Below are positions 57,732 through 64,000 of a stretch of 64,000 nt of DNA, piece by piece. The position numbers and the translations under genes are program-made. The notes under the pieces are model-generated. The model was not told the origin of the DNA and searched no databases. It saw only the letters and a program-made list of their open reading frames with translations. This DNA is from Pseudooceanicola sp050897975 (GTDB taxonomy: Bacteria > Pseudomonadota > Alphaproteobacteria > Rhodobacterales > Rhodobacteraceae). The stretch lies in NCBI RefSeq assembly GCF_050897975.1, contig NZ_JBPAXY010000005.1:1-64000 (forward strand). Reading direction: 5' to 3'. Each line of letters begins with the position of its first letter. Positions within the stretch are counted from its first letter, which is position 1.

Positions 57732-59140
57732 CAGGCGGCCCCGCCCATGTCAAAGATCTTGCCGGGGTTCAGGATGCCCTTGGGATCCAACGCCGCCTTG
57801 ACGGCCCGCATGGCGATCAGCGCCGGGCCCACCTCTTCGGCCAGCGCGCCCATCTTGCCCTGGCCGATGCCATGCTCGCCGGTGCAGGTGCCCCCCGCCG
57901 CCTGGGCGCGCAGCGTGATGGCGTGCAGGAAGTCCTCGACCTTGGCGGCCTCTTCGGCATCCTCGGGGTCAGTCATCAACACGACGTGGAAGTTGCCGTC
58001 GCCCACATGGCCCAGAATGGTGCCGATCAGGCCCTTCTCGTCCAGATCCGCCCGGGCGGCGGCGATATTGTCGGCCAGGGCCGAGATCGGCACACAGGCG
58101 TCACTGACCAGGCCCTTGCAGCCCGGGCGCAGCGCCAGCGCCGCCCAATAGCTGTCGTGCCGCGCCTGCCACAGCTTGTTGCGGGTGTCGGGATCGGTGG
58201 ACCAGTCAATATGGGTGGCGCCCGCATCGCGGGCCAGCTCGGCAAAGGTCTCGGCGGTGTCCTGGGCCACCACCTCGGAGCCGGTGCATTCGAAGAAGAG
58301 CGTCACCGTCTCTTCCAGGTCCAGCTTGCTGTACTGGTTGCAGGCGCGGATCTGCATGGCGTCCAGCAGCTCGACCCGACCGATATCCAGACCCATCTGC
58401 ACCAGCAGGATCACCGCAGAGACGGCGCTGTCGAGATCGGGGAAGGCGGCGATGCCGCCCAGCACGGTCTCGGGGATACCGCGCAGGCGCAGGGTGACCT
58501 CGGTGATCACGCCCAGCGTCGCCTCGGAGCCGATCATCAGCCGGGTCAGGTCATAGCCGGCCGAGGACTTGGCCGCGCGCGAGCCGGTGCGGATGACGGT
58601 GCCATCGGCCAGAACCACCTCCAGCGCCAGCACGTTGTCGGCCATGGTGCCATAACGCACCGCATTGGTGCCCGAGGCCCGGGTGGCGCACATGCCCCCG
58701 ACCGAAGCATCGGCGCCGGGGTCGATGGGGAAGGTCAGGCCGGTGGCCCGCAGCTCCTCGTTCAGGCGCTTGCGGGTGATGCCGGGCTGGACCACGGCCA
58801 GCAGATCCTCGGGGTGGGTTTCCAGCACGGCGGCCATGCGGCTCATGTCGATCGAGACACCGCCCAGGGGCGCGTTCAACTGCCCCTCAAGGGAGGAACC
58901 CGCGCCGAAGGGGATCACCGGCACGCCATGGGTCCAGCAGGTCTTCAGGATCTGCGACACCTCGGCGGTGCTTTCGGGCCAGACCACCATGTCGGGGGCC
59001 TGGGTGCCGCGCCCGGTGGCGGTATTGGCGTGCTGTTCGCGGATCGCCGCGCCCGTTTGCAGCCGCTCGCCGAAATGCGCCGACAGTTCGCTCCGCACGG
59101 CCTCGATCGCCGTCGCCTGCGGTTTCACCCTCTGGTTCAT
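57731..59140 (-). CDS. FAD-linked oxidase, D-lactate dehydrogenase type
   Basis: A 469-residue flavoprotein of the VAO/PCMH group. The FAD domain has VPVIPFGAGSSLEGQLNAP, DPGADASVGGMCATRASGTN and GYDLTRLMIGSEATLGVITE; the C-terminal part has GHVGDGNFHVVL and CTGEHGIGQGKMG. The pattern resembles D-lactate dehydrogenases of the mitochondrial LDHD type and glycolate oxidase GlcD. The substrate is therefore a D-2-hydroxy acid, most likely D-lactate. ATG 59140 and the adjacent ATG 59143 are both possible after GGAG. Confidence 0.88.
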   Translation of the reverse strand: MNQRVKPQATAIEAVRSELSAHFGERLQTGAAIREQHANTATGRGTQAPDMVVWPESTAEVSQILKTCWTHGVPVIPFGAGSSLEGQLNAPLGGVSIDMSRMAAVLETHPEDLLAVVQPGITRKRLNEELRATGLTFPIDPGADASVGGMCATRASGTNAVRYGTMADNVLALEVVLADGTVIRTGSRAAKSSAGYDLTRLMIGSEATLGVITEVTLRLRGIPETVLGGIAAFPDLDSAVSAVILLVQMGLDIGRVELLDAMQIRACNQYSKLDLEETVTLFFECTGSEVVAQDTAETFAELARDAGATHIDWSTDPDTRNKLWQARHDSYWAALALRPGCKGLVSDACVPISALADNIAAARADLDEKGLIGTILGHVGDGNFHVVLMTDPEDAEEAAKVEDFLHAITLRAQAAGGTCTGEHGIGQGKMGALAEEVGPALIAMRAVKAALDPKGILNPGKIFDMGGAA

Positions 59141-59143
59141 CAT

Positions 59144-59924
59144 CGTCTCCTGCGCTGCAACATGCCCCGGCCGGTCCGGGCCCGCAGGCCACCAGCACCC
59201 GGCGGACAGAGGCCTTTCCCCTACCGCTCCCGCCCGGGGGAGGCAAGCGCGACCGGCTGTCGCCCGGGGGCGTGGCCCCGGTGCGACGGCGGGGGACCAG
59301 GGTTTGGGGGCCGTGGAGGGCGAGCGGGCCGGGAAACGCGCCACACGACGGATCTTTTCCGTTCAAAAACAATGCGTTGAAAAGCATTTCTTAGAAACAC
59401 TCTGAAGAAATGGGCAAAAGATCCCTCCGACACCCCCCTTTCCACACCCATGACAAGTTGTTGCGCTTGTCCGCCGCAAGTCTTTTCCCAGGACGGAAAA
59501 AACATATCCACCTTGTCTCCACATCGCCCCCGCGCGGGGGCCGCGCGCGCGCCGTGGCGCGAGGGGCTGGAACGGGCGCGGTGGCGGCTCTTCATCCGCT
59601 GTATAAACTCGGCCGGCCAACCCATTGCAAAAGAGCACTTTCCCGCGCCCCTTCAAACACAGCCTCAGGGCGCGCAAGCTGTCCGTGAGGCGACCTGCCG
59701 CTGCCGCGAAGCCCTGGCAGGCGCAGGCTTTTCCCTGGTTTTACCCCCGGCGCCCCCGTCTCATCCCCAGACTTATCCACAGGCTTCTCCCACCCCGGGG
59801 AGTTTCCCGCTGATAGCGATAACACTTTCTCTCGCGCCGGGCGCGGGAATGGCGTAATGCTACGGGCCAAAACCCCCAGATCTGCCATCCCGCCCAGATC
59901 TGCCATCCCGGAGGAGGAGCGCCG
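59144..59924. other. Long gap between divergent genes
   Basis: About 780 bases separate the oxidase from the sugar kinase; they hold no gene I can support. The left part, about 59144-59340, is GC-rich; the middle is AT-richer, with a perfect DnaA box TTATCCACA at 59774-59782. A tandem 18-bp repeat lies next to the kinase gene. Promoters for both genes must be here, but I could not pick them with confidence. Confidence 0.6.
59875..59910. repeat. Tandem 18-bp direct repeat before the sugar kinase gene
   Basis: CCCAGATCTGCCATCCCG occurs twice without a gap, ending 14 bases before the kinase start and just before its ribosome site (GGAGGAGGAG). Each unit contains the palindrome AGATCT. Confidence 0.85.
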
Positions 59925-60854
59925 ATGATCATCTGTTGTGGCGAAGCCCTGATCGACATGATCCCTGCCCGCAGCGACGCGGGCGAAGAGGCCTATGTGC
60001 CCCATGTGGGCGGCGCGGTGTTCAACACCGCCGTGGCCCTGGGACGGCTGGGGGCCGATGTGGGGATGATCTCGGGCATCTCGACCGACCCGTTTGGCGC
60101 CCGCCTGGTGGCCGCAATGCAGGCCTCGGGCGTCGACACCACCCGCCTGATCCGCGCCGACCGGCCCAGCACCATGGCCTATGTGACGCTTAAAGAAGGT
60201 AGTGCAAGATACTATTTTCACGATGAAAATTCGGCAGGCCGCATGATCGCCCCCGAGGATCTGCCGGCGCTGCCCGACAGCTGCGAGGCGCTCTATTTCG
60301 GCGGAATCTCCCTGGCGGTGACGCCCGGCGCCGACACCTATGCGGCGCTTTGCGCGCGCGAGGCGTCAGCACGGGTGGTGATGATCGACCCCAATATCCG
60401 CCCCGGCTTCATCCGCGACGAACCTGCCTTCCGCGAACGGCTGGCAAAGATGATGCAACAAGCTGATATCGTTAAGATTTCCGATGAAGACCTGGACTGG
60501 CTGCGCCCCGGCCCGGAGGGCGCCAGCGAGAAGGCGGCGGCGCTGCGTGCCGAGACCGGCGCGCTGGTGATCCTGACCCGGGGCGCCGAGGGGGCCGAAG
60601 CCCATTCCGCCGCCGGGGTCGTGCTGTCGCCTGCCCGCAAGGTCCAGGTGGTGGACACCGTGGGCGCGGGCGACACCTTCAACGCGGGCCTGCTGGCGGC
60701 CCTGGCGCAGGCGGGCTGTCTGACGAAAGAGGGGCTGGCAGGGATCGAGGCGGCAACGCTTGGCGCGGCGCTGGACTTCGGCGCCCAGGTGGCCGCGGTC
60801 ACCGTCTCGCGGGCCGGGGCCAACCCGCCCTGGCGGGCCGAGCTGGAGGGGTAA
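59925..60854 (+). CDS. PfkB-family sugar kinase (fructokinase-like)
   Basis: A 309-residue ribokinase-fold kinase. It starts MIICCGEALIDMIP, has the substrate motif GGAVFNTAVALGRLGADVG near 29-47 and the C-terminal signature VVDTVGAGDTFNAGLLAAL with the catalytic aspartate. The pattern fits fructokinases better than ribokinases or 2-keto-3-deoxygluconate kinases, but specificity is not certain. The facing SorC-type regulator at 60999-61952 may control it. Confidence 0.9.
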   Translation: MIICCGEALIDMIPARSDAGEEAYVPHVGGAVFNTAVALGRLGADVGMISGISTDPFGARLVAAMQASGVDTTRLIRADRPSTMAYVTLKEGSARYYFHDENSAGRMIAPEDLPALPDSCEALYFGGISLAVTPGADTYAALCAREASARVVMIDPNIRPGFIRDEPAFRERLAKMMQQADIVKISDEDLDWLRPGPEGASEKAAALRAETGALVILTRGAEGAEAHSAAGVVLSPARKVQVVDTVGAGDTFNAGLLAALAQAGCLTKEGLAGIEAATLGAALDFGAQVAAVTVSRAGANPPWRAELEG

Positions 60855-60998
60855 GCCGCAGAAATCCCTTGTGGATTTCCGCCAGAGCCGGGATTTCGAC
60901 AAGCCACAACACTTTCTATACGTGTTGGGCCTTGTCTTTTTCGGACCTTTTGCGCCGACCTTCCAGGGCCTTTGCCGCGCCGTCACCGTGGGCTGTGA

Positions 60999-61952
60999 TC
61001 AGTCTTTGAGAAGCGCCGCCGCCGTCTCTTCGTCGGTGATCAGCCCCTGCAACAACCCGCCGCGCAGCGCGGCGCGCAGCGGAGCTACCTTTTCCGGGCC
61101 CGCCGCCAGGCCGATGGCCCCGGTCTGGCCAAGGGGCAGACGCATACTCAGCATCCGGTTGTTGATCGGGTGGTCCAGATAGCGTCCCTCGGCGTCGAAG
61201 ACATGGCCGCATAGCTCGCCCACGCCGCCCGCCGCGCGCAGCCCCTCCAGCTCTTCCGGGCTGAGGCTGCCGATCAGAGGCGGCGGGGTGACCACGACGC
61301 CGACCCCTACGATGGCCGCGTTGGCCGCCTTGGCCAGGGTGCGGGCCTGGCGCACATGGGGCATGGCCTGATACTGGGTCACCTCGGCCTCTTCCCGCAC
61401 CAGCAAGGGCACCGGCAGAAGATGCGGCGCCGCGCCGGTGCGTTCCGAAACCCGCATCAAGGCCTCGTGAAAGCCCGCCGAACCGTCCGGGGCGACATTG
61501 CCGATCAGCGACACAAGCCGGTGGCGGGCGCCGTCCATCGACATCACCTCATCCGCCATGGCGCGCATCGACCGGCCGCACCCCAGGCCGATGACCTGGG
61601 GCGTCTCTTCGGCCAGCATCCGTTCCAGCAGCTGTGCGGCAATGGGGGCGATGGCGCGGATCGGATCCCCCGCCCCGCCCAGCCCCGGGGCCACGCGCGC
61701 GATCCCGATCCCGTAGCGCTCGCAAAGGGCCAGCTGCATTTCCTCACAGGCGGCGATCGGATGCTCGATCCGCACACGGATCAGCCCCTCTTGGACCGCC
61801 CGGGCCACAAGCCGCTGAACCCGCTGACGCGAGATCCCCATCTCCTGGGCGATCCGGTCCTGCCGCATTCCCCCCCTGTAATATAGCCAGGCCGCCCGCG
61901 CCGCGTCGTCGTCGCGCGCGCGCTCCCCCTCGTCGCCATGTCCCGCCGCCAT
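60999..61952 (-). CDS. SorC/DeoR-type sugar-responsive regulator
   Basis: A 317-residue repressor-type protein. The N-terminal helix-turn-helix reads MRQDRIAQEMGISRQRVQRL near 29-48; the rest is a sugar-binding domain of the SorC family, with IGLGCGRSMRAMADEVMSM and a block around VGVGVVVTPPPLIGSLSPEE. Such proteins sense phosphorylated sugars. It is convergent with the sugar kinase gene, a common pairing. The effector is unknown. Confidence 0.88.
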   Translation of the reverse strand: MAAGHGDEGERARDDDAARAAWLYYRGGMRQDRIAQEMGISRQRVQRLVARAVQEGLIRVRIEHPIAACEEMQLALCERYGIGIARVAPGLGGAGDPIRAIAPIAAQLLERMLAEETPQVIGLGCGRSMRAMADEVMSMDGARHRLVSLIGNVAPDGSAGFHEALMRVSERTGAAPHLLPVPLLVREEAEVTQYQAMPHVRQARTLAKAANAAIVGVGVVVTPPPLIGSLSPEELEGLRAAGGVGELCGHVFDAEGRYLDHPINNRMLSMRLPLGQTGAIGLAAGPEKVAPLRAALRGGLLQGLITDEETAAALLKD

Positions 61953-62322
61953 GCTACCCTTCGGTCAGAAAGAAAACCCGCAGGCAAAATGCTGTAACGC
62001 GGACAAAACTGCAAAGACAATGCCAAGGCGTATTGACGCAGCTTCCGTAAGGGCGCCCAAAATTTGATCAGTTGTTCAAAGCTATTCGAGGGAAACCCCG
62101 GAAATCGCCGAGCAATAATTCGACCTTCAGGACAATTGCCCGACCAACCGGACGGAACGGCGCCGAGACAGGCCCTGGCGAGGGCGGATCGGCCCCTGTG
62201 GACGAATCCCCCCGCCCCTCCGTCCCCCGGCGCCCGGGGACGTAAAAAGGGCCGGAAGCGCGCTGCGCCCCGGCCCTCTTGCGGATCTCTCTGGCCCCGG
62301 ATCTTGCCGGGGACATGCGGCC
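61953..62322. other. Gap between regulator and guaB
   Basis: No gene is seen in these 370 bases. They hold the guaB terminator at one end; AT-richer DNA at about 61960-62080 is the likely promoter region of the regulator. Confidence 0.5.
62244..62277 (-). terminator. Terminator of guaB
   Basis: On the minus strand AGGGCCGG and CCGGCCCT pair around an 18-base loop and are followed by TTTTT, about 45 bases after the guaB stop. Confidence 0.75.
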
Positions 62323-63771
62323 TTAGCCGATGCGGTAGTTCGGGCTTTCGCGGGTGATCTGCACGTCGTGCACGTGGCTTTCCGACAGGCCCGCGCCGGT
62401 GATCTTCACGAAATTGCAGTTGCTGCGCATCTCGGCCACGGTGGCGCAGCCGGTATAGCCCATGGCGGCACGCAGACCGCCGACCAGCTGGTGGATCACC
62501 GCGCCCGCAGGGCCCTTGTAGGGCACCTGCCCCTCGATCCCTTCCGGCACCAGCTTGTCGCTGGCCGCATCCTTCTGGAAGTAGCGGTCGGCCGAACCGC
62601 GCGCCATGGCGCCCAGCGAGCCCATGCCGCGGTAGGATTTGAACGAGCGGCCCTGGTACAGGATCACCTCGCCCGGGCTTTCGTCGGTGCCCGCGATCAT
62701 CGAGCCCACCATGGCGCAGCTGGCGCCCGCCGCAATGGCCTTGGCGAAATCGCCCGAGAACTTGATGCCGCCGTCGGCGATCACCGGCACGTCGCCCGCC
62801 GCCCGGGCGCAATCCATGATCGCGGTCAGCTGCGGCACACCCACGCCCGCCACCATGCGGGTGGTGCAGATCGAGCCCGGGCCAATGCCGACCTTGATCG
62901 CATCGGCGCCCGCGTCGATCAGCGCGCGGGTCGCCTCGGCGGTGGCCACGTTGCCGGCGATCACCTGCACGTCGTTGGACAGCCGCTTGACCCGTTTCAC
63001 CGCGTCGATCACCCCGGCGCTGTGGCCATGGGCGGTGTCGACCACAAGGATGTCCACCTGGGCATCCACCAGCGCCTCGGAGCGTTCGTAGCCCGAGTCG
63101 CCCACCGAGGTGGCTGCCGCCACCCGCAGCCGCCCCAGGTCATCCTTGCAGGCCGTGGGGTTCAGCACGGCCTTCTCGGTGTCCTTCAGGGTCAGCAGCC
63201 CGGTCAGACGACCGCTCTTGTCGGTCACCAGCAGCTTTTCGATGCGCCGTTCGCGCATCATGTCGATCGCCTGCTGGCGGTCGGCGGGTTCGTGCAGGAT
63301 CGCCAGGTTCTTGTGGGTCATCATGACCTTGACCGGCGTCTCGTCCTTCTGGGCAAAGCGCATGTCGCGGTTGGTGACGATACCGACCACCTTGTGGTTC
63401 TCGTCCACCACCGGGAAGCCGGTGAACCCGTAGCGTTCGGTCAGCGCCTTGGCATCGGCCAGGGTCTGATCGGGGCGCAGGGTGACGGGGTTGTAGACGA
63501 TGCCGCTTTCAAAGCGTTTCACCCGCCGCACTTCCTGGGCCTGCTTTTCCAGGTCCAGGTTCTTGTGGATCACCCCGATCCCTCCGGCCTGGGCCATGGT
63601 GATGGCCATGCGGGCCTCGGTCACGGTATCCATGGCCGAGCTGAGCAGGGGGATGTTCATCGAGATCCGCTTGGTCACCCGCGTGCGGGTATCCGCCGTG
63701 CTGGGCAGCACCGACGAGGCCGCCGGAACAAGAAGAACATCATCGAAGGTGAGAGCCTCGCGAATCTCCAT
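62323..63771 (-). CDS. guaB: Inosine-5'-monophosphate dehydrogenase
   Basis: GuaB converts IMP to XMP, the committed step of guanine nucleotide synthesis. The 482-residue protein starts with ALTFDDVLLVPAASSVLPS, has two CBS domains at about 90-205, the catalytic cysteine loop KVGIGPGSICTTRMVAGVGV and the flap AMARGSADRYF. It is complete. An A/G-rich region precedes the start. Confidence 0.97.
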   Translation of the reverse strand: MEIREALTFDDVLLVPAASSVLPSTADTRTRVTKRISMNIPLLSSAMDTVTEARMAITMAQAGGIGVIHKNLDLEKQAQEVRRVKRFESGIVYNPVTLRPDQTLADAKALTERYGFTGFPVVDENHKVVGIVTNRDMRFAQKDETPVKVMMTHKNLAILHEPADRQQAIDMMRERRIEKLLVTDKSGRLTGLLTLKDTEKAVLNPTACKDDLGRLRVAAATSVGDSGYERSEALVDAQVDILVVDTAHGHSAGVIDAVKRVKRLSNDVQVIAGNVATAEATRALIDAGADAIKVGIGPGSICTTRMVAGVGVPQLTAIMDCARAAGDVPVIADGGIKFSGDFAKAIAAGASCAMVGSMIAGTDESPGEVILYQGRSFKSYRGMGSLGAMARGSADRYFQKDAASDKLVPEGIEGQVPYKGPAGAVIHQLVGGLRAAMGYTGCATVAEMRSNCNFVKITGAGLSESHVHDVQITRESPNYRIG

Positions 63772-63908
63772 CGGGTCACTCCATGGACAAGATCACTTGG
63801 CGCCCCCCTATTGCATGTCTTCGTACAGGGGGAAAGGCGAAAACGCCCGCCTGCCCCGCCACGCATGGCCGCCATGCGGGTGACTGCCCCCCGGGCCGCG
63901 CGCCCAGG

Positions 63909-64000
63909 TCAGGCCAGCAGGCTGTGCAGGTGGCGGTTGGTCAGCAGCACCCCGATGGCCAGCAGCAGGGCCGCGACGACGAAGCAGAACAACACCAGCT
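63909..64000 (-). CDS. C-terminal end of a membrane protein (partial)
   Basis: The last 30 codons of a minus-strand gene enter from the right edge: a hydrophobic helix, LVLFCFVVAALLLAIGVLLT, and then NRHLHSLLA and a stop. This is a typical C-terminal membrane segment with a short cytoplasmic or periplasmic tail. The protein family cannot be told. It is upstream of guaB on the same strand, about 140 bases away. Confidence 0.6.
   Translation of the reverse strand, partial: LVLFCFVVAALLLAIGVLLTNRHLHSLLA

Noticed and set aside
59410..59857. Overlapping plus-strand frames in the gap before the sugar kinase
   Set aside because: No ribosome site, no domain pattern and a repetitive basic/proline-rich composition.

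Overview
The window is high-GC DNA from an alphaproteobacterium, almost certainly a member of the Rhodobacteraceae. The evidence is the order pyrH-frr-uppS-cdsA-dxr-rseP-bamA-ompH-fabZ-lpxA-lpxI-lpxB, the CtrA/SciP/CckA cell-cycle regulators, an alphaproteobacterial SOS box (GTTC-N7-GTTC) before recA, and the family's characteristic G/C-palindromic intergenic element.

Bases 1 to about 16,680 are the right part of a temperate prophage; its left end lies outside the window. A leftward arm carries portal, large and small terminase, an HNH endonuclease, a lipoprotein, several unknown proteins, a probable replication segment, a DNA methylase-like protein and zinc-motif proteins. A control region at about 8.9-9.93 kb holds a Cro-like gene and a CI-like repressor facing apart, four copies of a 17-bp operator and an SOS box. 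A rightward arm holds many tiny, ATGA-overlapping early genes, a MazG-like protein, an FtsK-gamma/GapR fusion, an opposite-strand moron-like gene, a repeat-rich cytosine methyltransferase and a tyrosine integrase.

The right prophage boundary lies inside the host ctrA gene. The chromosomal ctrA reading frame keeps its receiver and the first part of its DNA-binding domain, then runs into phage sequence and stops, so the recognition helix and wing are lost. sciP, whose product restrains CtrA, lies directly upstream, and cckA, the top kinase of the CtrA relay, lies about 37 kb away. Lysogeny by this phage should therefore remove or alter the regulator that in relatives controls motility, gene transfer agents and cell-cycle genes. 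The phage repressor has no visible self-cleavage domain, and an SOS box drives a possible transcript antisense to it, which suggests an induction route that does not depend on repressor cleavage.

From 17 kb rightwards the DNA is ordinary chromosome. It contains mnmA, the leftward envelope/isoprenoid/lipid A cluster (19.2-33.4 kb), miaA and an AraC-type regulator, a complete peptide ABC transporter operon with a fused double ATPase (35.6-41.8 kb), a lytic transglycosylase, ssb, a GNAT-like protein, typA, proC, alaS, a DM9-repeat exported protein, recA, a sulfotransferase-like gene, cckA, rsmB, an FAD-linked oxidase, a PfkB sugar kinase with a SorC-like regulator, and guaB. No rRNA, tRNA, CRISPR array or intact insertion sequence was seen.
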